Assembly: GCA_902573565.1 (NCBI GenBank)
Contig: CACGKI010000004.1
Span: 1 to 64,000, forward strand
Direction: 5' to 3'
DNA: 64,000 nucleotides
Source: an uncultured Prochlorococcus sp.
GTDB lineage: Bacteria; Cyanobacteriota; Cyanobacteriia; PCC-6307; Cyanobiaceae
This document shows positions 32,805 to 43,904 of this stretch, piece after piece. Within the stretch, counting starts at the first letter, position 1, and every line of letters begins with the position of its first letter. Both the position numbers and the translations under genes were made by a program. The notes beneath the pieces were generated by a model. It searched no databases. It saw only the letters and a list, made by a program, of their open reading frames with translations, and was not told the DNA's origin.

Positions 32805-33734
32805 TTACCCAAATATCCAACCATAACTGTGTAACCCTATTCCTAAGAAATTAACTCCTAAATAACAAACTAAAACGATTAAAAAGCCCGTAGATGCTAA
32901 TAATGCTGGTCTTCGTCCTTGCCAACCCTTGCTTATTCTCATATGCAGATAAGCGGCATAAAAAAGCCATGAGATAAATGCCCATGTTTCTTTTGGATCC
33001 CAACTCCACCATGTACCCCAGGCCTCATTAGCCCAGACTGCACCTGAAATTAAACCGAGAGTCAAAAGCACAAAACCGATTAATATAGAACGATAACTTA
33101 AAGTATCTAATTCTTCTGAATGAGAAAATTCAATAGGTTCAACTAAATCATTTAAAGGATAGTTATTAGAAATTTTAAATCCTCCAATACCTGTGGAACT
33201 ACTTCTGATTTGAAGCGGCTTATTTTTATTAATGAACAAAACAGAAACTGAAAGTAAAGAACCTATTATTAATGCAGCATAACTAAGCATTACGACACTA
33301 ACATGCATTACTAACCAACTAGATCTTAAAGCTGGAACCAAGTTGGATGATAATTTCAAATCGTCGGGCAACACAAAACAAGCAAAGGCCACAGTCAGTA
33401 ACTCAATAGGTATGGCAATTGAGGGAATTATCGGGGATTGGTATTCCCTTTCAATCCATAATTGTCCTATTGTGATCCCCCAAGCAAGGAAATAAAGAGA
33501 TTCGTACAAATTGCTAATAGGAAAGTGTCCAGAAATTGACCACCTAAAAAGTAACTGTAATGATATTAATAAATTAACAAAAATCGTCAGGAGTCTTACA
33601 GTAGAGGAAGATTGTTTTTTGAATACTGCGCCTAAAGATATTGGTAAGTTAACTAACAATATATAGAAGACAAAGAGTCCTAGGACTGAAACTGGGTCAT
33701 ATATTAAATTTTTAAAAAAATTATCCAATAACAT
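32805..33734 (-). CDS. ccsA: c-type cytochrome biogenesis protein (CcsA/ResC family)
   Basis: WGTWWSWDPKETWAFISWLFYAAYLH tryptophan-rich WWD motif; multi-TM. Confidence 0.92.
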   Translation of the reverse strand: MLLDNFFKNLIYDPVSVLGLFVFYILLVNLPISLGAVFKKQSSSTVRLLTIFVNLLISLQLLFRWSISGHFPISNLYESLYFLAWGITIGQLWIEREYQSPIIPSIAIPIELLTVAFACFVLPDDLKLSSNLVPALRSSWLVMHVSVVMLSYAALIIGSLLSVSVLFINKNKPLQIRSSSTGIGGFKISNNYPLNDLVEPIEFSHSEELDTLSYRSILIGFVLLTLGLISGAVWANEAWGTWWSWDPKETWAFISWLFYAAYLHMRISKGWQGRRPALLASTGFLIVLVCYLGVNFLGIGLHSYGWIFG

Positions 33735-33848
33735 TTCTAGAAATTAAATCCAGTTTTGAACTTTTAAAGACAAACAAATAATAATTTAAATCATTCTCAT
33801 GTGAGTAAATCTTTAATAATAAAGTTTTAATTTTTTTTTGAAAAAATA

Positions 33849-34577
33849 TCAAAGTTTGAAATTATCCCCCAAATAATACTTCTTAACTATTGGATTATCT
33901 GCTAATTCGCTTGATGATCCATAAGATAAAATTTTTCCTTCACTTAAAACATATGACTTGTTTGTAATTAAAAGAGTTTCCCTCACATTATGGTCGGTAA
34001 TAAGAACACCTACCCCGCTAGTACTTAATTTAATAATTAGACTTTTTAAATCATTAACAGCTAGAGGATCTATCCCAGCGAAAGGTTCATCTAATAATAA
34101 ATATTTAGGCCCTTTTCTACCGACAGAAAGTGCCCTAGCTATTTCACATCTTCTTCTCTCGCCTCCTGAAAGTTGATAACCATAATTATCTACAAAATTA
34201 TTCAAATTGAATTCATTAATTAATTGTTCTCTTCTATTTCTTATAGCTGCACGACTATAAGATGAATTTTGCAAAGCTAAATCTATATTTTCCTTAACAG
34301 TGAGATCTCTAAATATACTCGCCTCCTGAGTTAGATAACCCAACCCAAGTCTTGATCTAATTGGAAGTGGAAGATTAGTTATATTTTTACCATCCATTAA
34401 AACTTCACCTTTATCAGGTTTAATATTTCCAACTGCAAGATTAAAAGTGGTAGTTTTTCCTGCACCATTAGGTCCCATTAAACCTACAACTTCTCCCGGA
34501 TTTACAGTAATGGAAACATCATTTACAATTAATCTTCCCTTAATTGAAAGAGATACATTTTGAATTTTTAAATTCAT
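33849..34577 (-). CDS. lptB: LPS export ABC transporter ATP-binding protein
   Basis: GLMGPNGAGKTTTFNLAVG, YLTQEASIFRDLTVKEN, LSGGERRRCEIARAL. Confidence 0.92.
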   Translation of the reverse strand: MNLKIQNVSLSIKGRLIVNDVSITVNPGEVVGLMGPNGAGKTTTFNLAVGNIKPDKGEVLMDGKNITNLPLPIRSRLGLGYLTQEASIFRDLTVKENIDLALQNSSYSRAAIRNRREQLINEFNLNNFVDNYGYQLSGGERRRCEIARALSVGRKGPKYLLLDEPFAGIDPLAVNDLKSLIIKLSTSGVGVLITDHNVRETLLITNKSYVLSEGKILSYGSSSELADNPIVKKYYLGDNFKL

Positions 34578-34666
34578 CTTCCTTGAAACGATAAGTTATC
34601 TTATTTTTTTAATAAAAATAATGAAATGGGAAATAACAATTAATTAAGGAGAAAGATGTATACATA

Positions 34667-35038
34667 TTAGTCAAGAGGTTTCAAAAAAGGCTTATCGTTC
34701 TCATTTAAGGTCTCTTTGTATTGTAATTTCCTTAATAAATCTTCCAAACATTTACAAAAAGATTCAAGATCAATTCCTAAATTAATGTTGGTTCTAGTTT
34801 TTATTCTACCTAAACCCTCTCCTAGCAAAATAGTAGCTCCATTCAGATTACCCTTGCTTAAATGAAACTGAGAGACGGATACTTGTAAAATTCCCTGGAT
34901 TACTTGTCTTTCGTCACCATCAACAGAATTCCAAATTTCTTCAAAAGCATCATGAGCCTCATACCATTCATGATTATTAAAAAAGTTTAAAGCAGTAAAA
35001 AAGGCATCTTTAGAACTTTTTGTTTTTTCTTCATTCAT
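34667..35038 (-). CDS. DUF309 family protein
   Basis: FFNNHEWYEAHDAFEEIWNSVDGDERQVIQGILQVSVSQFHLSKGN. Confidence 0.85.
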   Translation of the reverse strand: MNEEKTKSSKDAFFTALNFFNNHEWYEAHDAFEEIWNSVDGDERQVIQGILQVSVSQFHLSKGNLNGATILLGEGLGRIKTRTNINLGIDLESFCKCLEDLLRKLQYKETLNENDKPFLKPLD

Positions 35039-35049
35039 AAAATTAATTA

Positions 35050-36846
35050 CTAATTTTTTTTCTTCTTATTTATTTTTCTCATTCTTATTGAATCCGGTGT
35101 CACCTCTAGCATTTCATCTGGGCCAATATATTCGAGTGCTCTTTCTAGGGTAATATCAACAGGCGACTGCAAAGTATCAAGTTCTTCTGCACCTGCAGAC
35201 CTCATATTTGTCAGCTGTTTAGTTTTACATATATTCAACTCAAGATCTTGAGGACGATTATTCTCTCCAATTATCATTCCCTTGTAAACTTTAACTCCAG
35301 GTTTAATAAAATAGACTCCCCTATCTTCGGCATTCTTTAATGCATAAAATGTGGCAACACCCTCCTCAAAAGCAATAAGAACTCCATTTCTCCTCGTTTC
35401 AAAATCTCCTGTTTTGGGTTTATATTCATAAAAAGAGTGACTCATAATACCTTCACCTCTCGTTATCCGAACAAATTCACCTCGAAATCCAATTAGCCCT
35501 CTTGATGGCACAAGAAATTCTAATTGAGTTCTACCATCTGAACTTGTCTGCATGTTTTTCATCTCTGCCTTTCTCGATCCTAGCTTCTCGATACATGACC
35601 CAACAGACACTTCAGGTACATCTAAAACCAAAGTCTCTATAGGCTCACATTCAACATTATCAATTTCTCTAAAAATTACTTGAGGTTGTGAGATTTGAAA
35701 TTCAAACCCTTCTCTTCTCATAGTTTCAATCAAAATCCCTAAATGTAGTTCTCCTCTCCCTGAAACTGAAAACCTATCAGGAGAATCAGTTTCTTCTACC
35801 CTTAGTGCGACGTTTGTTAAAAGTTCCCTCTCCAATCTATTTTTTAACTGTCTACTAGTGACAAACTTGCCTTCTTTCCCTGCAAATGGAGAATCATTGA
35901 CAACAAAAGTCATGTTTAAGGTAGGTTCATCAACTTTGATTAATGGAAGCGGATGAGGTGAATCGGGACATGCAATGGTCTCTCCAATATTTACGTCTTC
36001 GAAACCGGAAACTGCAACAATATCGCCTGCAAAGGCTTCATTTATATCAATTCTTTGTAATCCTTCGAATCCTAAAAGTTTACTAACCTTACCTTTGATA
36101 GTTTTCCCATTTTCTTTAATTAAACTAGCTTGTTGGCCATTTTTTATAGTTCCATTGTGAATCTTTCCAATTACAATTCTGCCTAAGAAATCAGAATAGT
36201 CCAAAGTAGTTATTTGTAGCTGAAGAGGCTTATTTGAGTCACCCACTGGAGGAGGAACGTGTCTGATAATAGCTTCAAAAAGAGGCATCATATTGTCACT
36301 ATTAGATTCCATCTCTTCTTTTGCGAAACCAGATAGACCACTACCAAAAAGATAAGGAAAATCACATTGATCATCATCAGCTCCTAATTCCAAAAACAAA
36401 TCAAGGACCTTATCAATCGCTATTTCTGGGACTACTCGTGGTCTATCAATTTTATTTACAAATACTATAGGCCTAAGTCCTTTTTCTAATGCTTTTTTCA
36501 AAACAAATCTTGTTTGAGGCATCGGTCCCTCATTTGCATCAACTATAAGCAGGCACCCATCAACCATTCCCAAAACCCTTTCGACTTCTCCTCCAAAATC
36601 AGCATGTCCAGGCGTATCTATAATATTAATTCTGGTGTCTTTATAATTTACTGCAGTATTTTTTGAGAGTATTGTTATTCCTCTTTCTCTTTCAAGGTCA
36701 TTTGAATCCATTACACATGTAGGAATAACTTCATTGTCTCTAAATATTCCTGATTGAGATAACAATGCATCTACAAGAGTTGTCTTGCCATGATCTACAT
36801 GAGCAATAATTGCAACATTTCTAATTTCTTTTATCGAAGATGACAT
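35050..36846 (-). CDS. typA: translational GTPase TypA/BipA
   Basis: [40 protein letters not shown]. Confidence 0.96.
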   Translation of the reverse strand: MSSSIKEIRNVAIIAHVDHGKTTLVDALLSQSGIFRDNEVIPTCVMDSNDLERERGITILSKNTAVNYKDTRINIIDTPGHADFGGEVERVLGMVDGCLLIVDANEGPMPQTRFVLKKALEKGLRPIVFVNKIDRPRVVPEIAIDKVLDLFLELGADDDQCDFPYLFGSGLSGFAKEEMESNSDNMMPLFEAIIRHVPPPVGDSNKPLQLQITTLDYSDFLGRIVIGKIHNGTIKNGQQASLIKENGKTIKGKVSKLLGFEGLQRIDINEAFAGDIVAVSGFEDVNIGETIACPDSPHPLPLIKVDEPTLNMTFVVNDSPFAGKEGKFVTSRQLKNRLERELLTNVALRVEETDSPDRFSVSGRGELHLGILIETMRREGFEFQISQPQVIFREIDNVECEPIETLVLDVPEVSVGSCIEKLGSRKAEMKNMQTSSDGRTQLEFLVPSRGLIGFRGEFVRITRGEGIMSHSFYEYKPKTGDFETRRNGVLIAFEEGVATFYALKNAEDRGVYFIKPGVKVYKGMIIGENNRPQDLELNICKTKQLTNMRSAGAEELDTLQSPVDITLERALEYIGPDEMLEVTPDSIRMRKINKKKKN

Positions 36847-36975
36847 TTATAAAATTTATATAAATAATAGATTGGCTTTATTAAGGCTAACTCAAAGTAT
36901 GCTTATTATGAGAATTTTCTCTTTAAGACTTTGAAAAATATAATCTAATTGAATAATTTATTTAATCAATTAGAT

Positions 36976-37689
36976 TTATAATTTTCTTTTAGAGCTTTCA
37001 AAAACTTTTAATGCTTCAATTGACCCCTCATATCTCCAATGCCAGGGTTCGTAATCTATATATTTATTATCTTTGTTGAAGGATAACTTAAAGTGAAACT
37101 TAGCTGCATTTTTTGTTAGCCATCTAAAGGCGTCAGTATTTTCGAAGTCGGTTTCAAAGTCTGTCTCTCTTTGAGTAGCATCACCAATATCGATTGCGAA
37201 ACCTGTACTATGTTCAGAATATCCTGGAGGGGCTGAAACTCTAGCTCTTTCTGCCGCTTCTTGATTTCTAATAGATTTTAAAGAATAAAAGATATCCTTT
37301 TGCAAATTTATTGATCTATAACCACTCAAGAAGACCAAATATATCCCATCATTTTTTGCTTCTTCTCTCATCTTTAGCAGGGAATCGCGCATATCAATAT
37401 GAACTTCAATATTGGGCTCAATTAAAACTAGTTTCTCCTTTGGAATTTCGCTGTAGGGTAGATGACCTAAGATTCTGCCGTCGTGATTTCTTTCAACCTG
37501 AAATTTGAGTCTATTTAGAGGGTCTAATTCTATATTTCTAATCAATCGCAATGTAGCGATAGAAAAAATAAAGATAAGAAATGGAGAAAATATTAATAAT
37601 TTTTTTAATAATATTGAATTAGGATTTTTTAGGTAAATTCTTTTGGCAAGTGGTATATCAAATTGATTGATATCTTTGTTTAGTTCCAA
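36976..37689 (-). CDS. D-alanyl-D-alanine carboxypeptidase (VanY family), membrane anchored
   Basis: SGYRSINLQKDIF, PPGYSEHSTGFAIDIGD, YEPWHWRYEG. Confidence 0.92.
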   Translation of the reverse strand: MELNKDINQFDIPLAKRIYLKNPNSILLKKLLIFSPFLIFIFSIATLRLIRNIELDPLNRLKFQVERNHDGRILGHLPYSEIPKEKLVLIEPNIEVHIDMRDSLLKMREEAKNDGIYLVFLSGYRSINLQKDIFYSLKSIRNQEAAERARVSAPPGYSEHSTGFAIDIGDATQRETDFETDFENTDAFRWLTKNAAKFHFKLSFNKDNKYIDYEPWHWRYEGSIEALKVFESSKRKL

Positions 37690-37801
37690 TATTTAAAGGT
37701 GAATTTGGAAAAGATATTTCGATATTAACTATTATTTTAAGAAATGCACTTTTATAAGAGAAAAAGGTGTAGGTTTTATATACAATATTATTTTTTTTCG
37801 T

Positions 37802-39142
37802 ATGTTGAGGGTAGCTGTTATTGGCGGAGGTCCAAGTGGTTCATGTGCTGCAGAAATACTTGCTAAAGCTGGGATAAAAACTTGGCTCTTCGAGAGAAAA
37901 TTAGATAATGCAAAACCATGTGGAGGGGCTATTCCTCTTTGTATGGTAGAGGAATTTGATTTACCTGAGTCAATTATTGATAGAAAAGTAAGACATATGA
38001 GAATGATATCCCCGTCAAATAGAGAGGTAGACATTAGCTTAGATAGAGTTTATGGGAAAAGCGATAATGAGTTTATTGGGATGTGCAGAAGAGAAGTTAT
38101 GGATGCTTTTATGCGTAATAGAGCATCAGATCTTGGTGCTACGCTAGTAAACGGATTAGTTACATCTATCGATACTGGAGATAATAATCAAGGGCCATAC
38201 AAACTCTCGTATTCAGATTTTTCGAATGGAGACAAAAAAGGAGAGATTAAAGAACTTACTGTTGACCTTTTAATAGGAGCTGATGGAGCTAATAGTAGAG
38301 TTGCCAAAGCAATGGATGCAGGAGATTACAAAGTTGCTATAGCATTTCAGGAAAGAATTAGATTGCCTAAAGAGGAAATGAGTTACTACGAAGATCTTGC
38401 TGAAATGTATGTCGGAACTGATGTTTCTCCTGATTTTTATGGGTGGGTATTTCCTAAATATGATCATGTTGCTGTGGGCACTGGAACCATGCAAAAGAAT
38501 CAGTTGTTAATTAAAGGACTTCAAGAGGGTGTAAGAAATAGGGCAAAGAAAAGACTTGTTAATGGTGAGGTAATAAAGGTAGAAGCTCACCCTATTCCTG
38601 AGCATCCAAGGCCAAGAAGAGTAGTTGGGAGAATGGCATTAGTTGGTGATGCAGCTGGTTATGTTACAAAAAGTTCTGGAGAGGGTATTTATTTTGCTGC
38701 AAAAAGCGGAAGAATGTGTGCTGAAGAAATTGTTGAAGCATCAAAAAATGGTCAAGTAATTCCATCAGAAAAAGATTTAAAAAACTATCTTAAAAAATGG
38801 GATAAAAAATATGGCACAACTTATAAGGTTCTAGAAATCCTCCAAAATATTTTCTACAGAAATGATTCTGCAAGAGAAGCCTTCGTTGAGATGTGTGATG
38901 ACATGGATGTACAAAGACTTACTTTTGATAGTTACTTATATAAAAGAGTTGTCTCCATGAAACCATTACAGCAACTTAAAATTACAATGCTTACACTTGG
39001 TTCAATTTTAAGAGGGAAAGCCCTAGCACCTCTAAAATATAAACCTGTTGATAGTGCCGTTAGGGAAAATAAAGAAGTAGAAAAAATGCTAGAAAATTAT
39101 TCAATTAAGGGAGGAATTAAAGTTAAGAGTTCAAAAGTGTAA
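37802..39142 (+). CDS. chlP: geranylgeranyl reductase
   Basis: VAVIGGGPSGSCAAEILAKAGI FAD motif; KPCGGAIPLCMVEEF; VGDAAGYVTKSSGEGIYFA. Confidence 0.95.
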   Translation: MLRVAVIGGGPSGSCAAEILAKAGIKTWLFERKLDNAKPCGGAIPLCMVEEFDLPESIIDRKVRHMRMISPSNREVDISLDRVYGKSDNEFIGMCRREVMDAFMRNRASDLGATLVNGLVTSIDTGDNNQGPYKLSYSDFSNGDKKGEIKELTVDLLIGADGANSRVAKAMDAGDYKVAIAFQERIRLPKEEMSYYEDLAEMYVGTDVSPDFYGWVFPKYDHVAVGTGTMQKNQLLIKGLQEGVRNRAKKRLVNGEVIKVEAHPIPEHPRPRRVVGRMALVGDAAGYVTKSSGEGIYFAAKSGRMCAEEIVEASKNGQVIPSEKDLKNYLKKWDKKYGTTYKVLEILQNIFYRNDSAREAFVEMCDDMDVQRLTFDSYLYKRVVSMKPLQQLKITMLTLGSILRGKALAPLKYKPVDSAVRENKEVEKMLENYSIKGGIKVKSSKV

Positions 39143-41285
39143 AGTCGGCTATTTTTAGAGAATAATTTCTAATTAAGCTCAACAAATTGAGTCTATTATT
39201 TCTTATTTTTAAATCCTCTGACATTATTAGGACTCCCTTTTCATTATCAAATAAATCCTCGATAGTGTTTACATTATTCTCAAATAAATTTAGAAGTTCC
39301 AAATAATTGCAATAACCTTCCAAAAAAAGTTTTTCTAATTCTCCAATAAATTCAAAAACTTTAAACTCACAATCTTTTTCAAAAAGTTTCGTGCTTACAT
39401 AATCTCTTGTTGAGAGAACGTCTGTTGAAAGATCACTATTATTAGCTAATTTGCTCACCCTTGTAATAACCTTCTGGATTTCAACAAAATTTTCCTTTTC
39501 GTTAAAATGCATAATAGATTTAATTCTATTTTTAAGATCAACAATATTCAATACTCTTTTTTGAGATAATTCATCAGAAGTGCAAACCCCCTTGATTAAT
39601 TCTTTACCTAATGCAATTTCTTCTAGATGACTAACAATTCTTTGAACTAAAAACTCATTTAAATCATTAAATACTGTTTCTCTTGAGAAATTTAGATTCG
39701 GAAATGCGATTTTCCAAAAATCAAGAAGTTCGTTAAATAATTTATCTAAAGGTAAATCAAATTCATAATCCCAAATTATTTTAATCACTCCATTCAAATT
39801 TCTTCTTAAAGCATAAGGATCAGATGATCCGCTGGGACGTTTACCAGAAATAAATATACTTATTAAAGTTTCGACCTTATCTGCTATAGAAACTATTGCA
39901 CCATATTTTGTGGAGGGCAAAGCATCTTTATAGTAAGAAGGTAAATAATGTTCAGCGACAGCCAAACAAACATCCTCACTAAATCCCTCATATTTAAGAT
40001 ATTTACCACCCATGATTCCTTGCAGTTCAGGGAATTCGTAAACAATTTCGCTACATAAGTCGTTTTTACAGTATCTAGCAGCTTCTATTATTTTTTTTTG
40101 TTCTAAAGATTTATCATTTAAAAATTTAAGAATTTTTTTTGTAACTTCCTCTATCCTTTCAACCCTCTGAAATATATTTCCAAGTCCTTTCAAATAGGAA
40201 ACAGATTTAAGCTTTTCATTTCTTTCGATTGAAGCAACTTTTTTGTCACTTTCTACGAAAAACTTTGCATCAGAAAACCTTGCCCTCAATACTTTCTCAT
40301 TACCCTTGGCAATATTATTATTTGATTCTTCGAGACCATTAGAAATAACGCAGAAAGTTGTACTAATATTTTTTTCAGAGCTTAAATCTAGTTTAGAAAA
40401 AATTTTGTTTTGCAATAAAAGAGGAACGTATCTCTGATGACTTTTCATGACTGTTGAGAGGACTTCAACCGGAAGATCAAGAAATTCATCACTAAATTTA
40501 CCCATAATTAAGTTTGGCCATTCAACTAAATCAGTTAATTCATTTAGTAATCCTTCTGAAAGGTCAGGCTTTAGATTTAAAGATTTAGATGCCTGATTTA
40601 TTAAACTTTCAATTTTTTCTTTTCTTTCTTTTCGAATAGCTATTACTCTATTTCGTTTCAATAATTCAAAAAAAACATCAGGATTCTGAACTTTTAAGAC
40701 TTCATTGATTAGCCTATGACTTTTTGTTTTATTACTTATTTTGATCTTTGGATCACATTCATCAAATTTAAAATCAAGAATTTCATCATTATAAATAGAG
40801 GTAATCCACCTAATAGGTCTTGAAAATTTTATGTTCCCGGCTCCCCATTTCATAAATCGAGGGCCTTGAAGACTCTTTACTAATTTTGGGATAATCGAAG
40901 ACAAAGAATTTTTTGTTGATAGTCCTTTCTCAATTTTCTTTCCAAATACAAAATCACCCTTTTCTGTATTTTTTATTTCTAGCTCACCTACATCTATATC
41001 TAAGCTATTAGCAAATCCTAAAGCAGCATTAGTAGGACATCCATTTATATAAGCTGAATTTGCTTTAGGCCCTTTTCTTTCTATTATCTTATCTTCTGCA
41101 TAATCAACTAAACCTTCGAGCAGTAGAACTATCCTCCTTGGTGTAGAAGTAACTACTATATGTTCAAATTTGATTAACTTTTTATCCAATTCAAATTCTA
41201 TTAGAGAATTAAATTGCTCTAGAACAGAATGAGAAAATTTTGCGGGCAACTCTTCTGTTCCTATCTCAAGTAAATATTTAGACAA
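39123..41285 (-). CDS. glyS: glycine--tRNA ligase subunit beta
   Basis: LLEIGTEELPAKF, TPRRI, KGPKANSAY, RPIRWI, SDPYALRRNLNG. Confidence 0.96.
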   Translation of the reverse strand: MSKYLLEIGTEELPAKFSHSVLEQFNSLIEFELDKKLIKFEHIVVTSTPRRIVLLLEGLVDYAEDKIIERKGPKANSAYINGCPTNAALGFANSLDIDVGELEIKNTEKGDFVFGKKIEKGLSTKNSLSSIIPKLVKSLQGPRFMKWGAGNIKFSRPIRWITSIYNDEILDFKFDECDPKIKISNKTKSHRLINEVLKVQNPDVFFELLKRNRVIAIRKERKEKIESLINQASKSLNLKPDLSEGLLNELTDLVEWPNLIMGKFSDEFLDLPVEVLSTVMKSHQRYVPLLLQNKIFSKLDLSSEKNISTTFCVISNGLEESNNNIAKGNEKVLRARFSDAKFFVESDKKVASIERNEKLKSVSYLKGLGNIFQRVERIEEVTKKILKFLNDKSLEQKKIIEAARYCKNDLCSEIVYEFPELQGIMGGKYLKYEGFSEDVCLAVAEHYLPSYYKDALPSTKYGAIVSIADKVETLISIFISGKRPSGSSDPYALRRNLNGVIKIIWDYEFDLPLDKLFNELLDFWKIAFPNLNFSRETVFNDLNEFLVQRIVSHLEEIALGKELIKGVCTSDELSQKRVLNIVDLKNRIKSIMHFNEKENFVEIQKVITRVSKLANNSDLSTDVLSTRDYVSTKLFEKDCEFKVFEFIGELEKLFLEGYCNYLELLNLFENNVNTIEDLFDNEKGVLIMSEDLKIRNNRLNLLSLIRNYSLKIADFTLLNS

Positions 41286-41372
41286 GAAAAAAATATGACT
41301 TCTATTACTATAATTTACTACCAGTTAAATAAGCTTTTCGCTAATGTATAAAAAGAGATATTTTTTGGTCCG

Positions 41373-43160
41373 TTGATCAAGGTTGAAAAAGTAAAAAAGA
41401 AAAAAAATTCTGCCAAAGATGAAACTGTTTGTTTGGCAAATGGATTAGAAGTATCTAAATTTGAGAATTTCAAGAAAAGTAGTCAATTTCTTAAAGAACC
41501 ACTTGCAACAGAATTAGTTAATGATAGCGATCACTTTACTAATGATGCAGTCCAACTATTGAAATTTCATGGAAGTTATCAACAAGATAACAGGGAAAAT
41601 AGAAGGCCCGGCAAAAGTAAAGATTGGCAAATGATGCTAAGGTTAAGAAATCCTGGCGGTGAAGTACCTGGGAAATTATTTTTAGCATTAGATGAATTAT
41701 CTGACAAACTAGGTAATGGAACACTACGGGCCACTACAAGACAAGCCTTTCAAATGCATGGAATTAGAAAGGAGAATCTAAAAGAAGTTATTCAGACAAT
41801 TATTAATTCAATGGGCTCAACATTAGCTGCATGTGGAGACATAAATAGAAATGTAATGGCACCTGCGGCTCCATTTGATTCGCCAGACTATGTTATTGCA
41901 AGAGCATTGTCAAAAAAAGTTGCAGATCTTCTCACCCCAATGGCTGGTCAAGGCACTTTTTTAGAGCTTTGGGCTGATGGAGATTTAGAGTACACCATAA
42001 AGCCTGAGAAAGATATTGAAGCTATTAGGAAGCTCCAATTCAAAGATAATGTTTTCAGTGGGATAAAAGATGAACCTCTTTATGGTTCAACTTATTTACC
42101 TAGAAAATTTAAATGTGCTGTTACAGTTCCTGGTGATAATTCTGTTGATCTTCTTACTAATGACATTGGAATAGTTGCATTTACTTCAAAAGAGGGACAC
42201 TTAGAAGGCTGCAATTTCTATGTTGGAGGAGGCATGGGACGAACACATAATAATGAAGAAACCTTTGCTAGAATTGCAGATCCTCTTGGATATGTTGAAG
42301 AACAAGATATTTATGAATTAATACAAAGTATTGTTGCCATTCAAAGAGATTATGGAGATAGAAAATCAAGGAAAAATTCAAGAATGAAATACCTTCTTCA
42401 CAGAAAAGGTATTAAATGGTTTAAAAAGATACTTCTTGAAAAGTATTTCAAAAAAGAAATTAAAAAAATCAGAAAAGAACCGAATCAAGTTCTCATTGAT
42501 TATTTAGGATGGCATAAACAAAATAACAATTCTTATTTCGTAGGTTTACCTTTATTATCAGGGAGACTTTCCGGAGAAAAAAAGAAAACCATTACATCTA
42601 TAGTAAAAAAATACAATCTCGATTTAAGACTTACGCCTAATCAAGATATCTTACTTTGCAATATCGCTAATCAAAATAAAAACGAAATTAAACAAGCTCT
42701 ATTGGAAATTGGATACGACAATTTAGATGACATAAATGAAATACAAAGACATGCCCTAGCATGTCCAGCATTACCACTTTGTGGTCTAGCAATGACTGAG
42801 GCAGAAAGAATCTTACCTGAAGTACTTAAAAGGATTGAAAAATTACTTTTAGATCTAAAAATTGAAAAAACAATCTTATTTAGGATGACAGGCTGTCCGA
42901 ATGGATGTACAAGGCCTTACATGGCAGAATTAGCACTTGTGGGAAGTGGGCAAAACAAATATCAATTGTGGTTAGGAGGGAGTAAAAATTTACAGAGGCT
43001 CGCTAAACCCTTCTTGCAAAGAATGGAATTAAATGACTTGGAAAAAACTCTTCAACCATTATTTGATTATTGGAAAAGTAGCTTGGATATGGATTTCGGA
43101 GATTTTATAAATACGCAAGATGAAAGTTCTATTTTGAATTTACTAAATGAAATTCAATAG
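41373..43160 (+). CDS. sir: ferredoxin-sulfite reductase (nitrite/sulfite reductase family); TTG start
   Basis: LRATTRQAFQMHGI, CPALPLCGLAMTEAER, MTGCPNGCTRPYMAELALVG siroheme/4Fe4S cysteines. Confidence 0.93.
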   Translation: MIKVEKVKKKKNSAKDETVCLANGLEVSKFENFKKSSQFLKEPLATELVNDSDHFTNDAVQLLKFHGSYQQDNRENRRPGKSKDWQMMLRLRNPGGEVPGKLFLALDELSDKLGNGTLRATTRQAFQMHGIRKENLKEVIQTIINSMGSTLAACGDINRNVMAPAAPFDSPDYVIARALSKKVADLLTPMAGQGTFLELWADGDLEYTIKPEKDIEAIRKLQFKDNVFSGIKDEPLYGSTYLPRKFKCAVTVPGDNSVDLLTNDIGIVAFTSKEGHLEGCNFYVGGGMGRTHNNEETFARIADPLGYVEEQDIYELIQSIVAIQRDYGDRKSRKNSRMKYLLHRKGIKWFKKILLEKYFKKEIKKIRKEPNQVLIDYLGWHKQNNNSYFVGLPLLSGRLSGEKKKTITSIVKKYNLDLRLTPNQDILLCNIANQNKNEIKQALLEIGYDNLDDINEIQRHALACPALPLCGLAMTEAERILPEVLKRIEKLLLDLKIEKTILFRMTGCPNGCTRPYMAELALVGSGQNKYQLWLGGSKNLQRLAKPFLQRMELNDLEKTLQPLFDYWKSSLDMDFGDFINTQDESSILNLLNEIQ

Positions 43161-43163
43161 ATT

Positions 43164-43848
43164 TTAAATTTTTCCATAAAGGGCATTCGCTTTTTTGTTT
43201 TTCCAAGCCCATAATTGATCTCCATAACTGAAATGCCACCATTCATTAGGATGCTGAGCAAATCCAAATTTATTCATCACTTTCCTTAATAAATTTCTTT
43301 TACTGTTCCAAATAATGGCCTCTTCATTATTTATATTTTTATAAAAATCAGGCTTAGAAGTCTCATCCATTTGATCAACCATGCTTCCCATTTCAACAAG
43401 ATTTCCATCTTTATCTGATAAACAAACATCCAATGCGCCCCCAGTTGAATGGGGGGGGAGGACACCTAGTGTCATAAGAAGGATATGCCCAGAATTTTTC
43501 AACTTTTTTTAAAATGGATGGATAAGATTTTCTATTTTCAAAAGAAATATTAATATCGGATTTTTCACACTCTAATAAAAATGCTCTTTTAAACATAAAT
43601 TCCTGGACTTCTAAAGGTCGCCAACTGTCATAAATTAAAAGGTTAAAATTACTCTTTGATATCAAATAATCATGTACTTTTACTAATCTATTTACGACCT
43701 CCTCTCTTAATTTCCAAATAGAAGTTTTATCTTTGTAAGGTGCTCCTAAATTAGAGTAAGGGTGGGGATCTAAAAAATTTAAGCAGCTTGGTATAGCTAT
43801 TAATTTGTCTCCATTATCTTTAATTGGTATTTTATTCCAAATTTTCAA
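43164..43848 (-). pseudogene. VanX/DdpX-like D-Ala-D-Ala dipeptidase, split into two overlapping frames (43411..43848 and 43164..43502) at a C8 tract
   Basis: Upstream frame ...FWAYPSYDTRCPPPPFNWGRIGCLFIR*; downstream frame ...VLPPHSTGGALDVCLSDKDG...EWWHFSYGD; removing one C at 43451..43458 gives CPPPHSTGGALDVCL and one intact ORF. Confidence 0.85.
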
Positions 43849-43904
43849 TTGAAATTTGCAATTGATTTATAGTGGCATATATATCAAAAATAACAATGCT
43901 AGTT

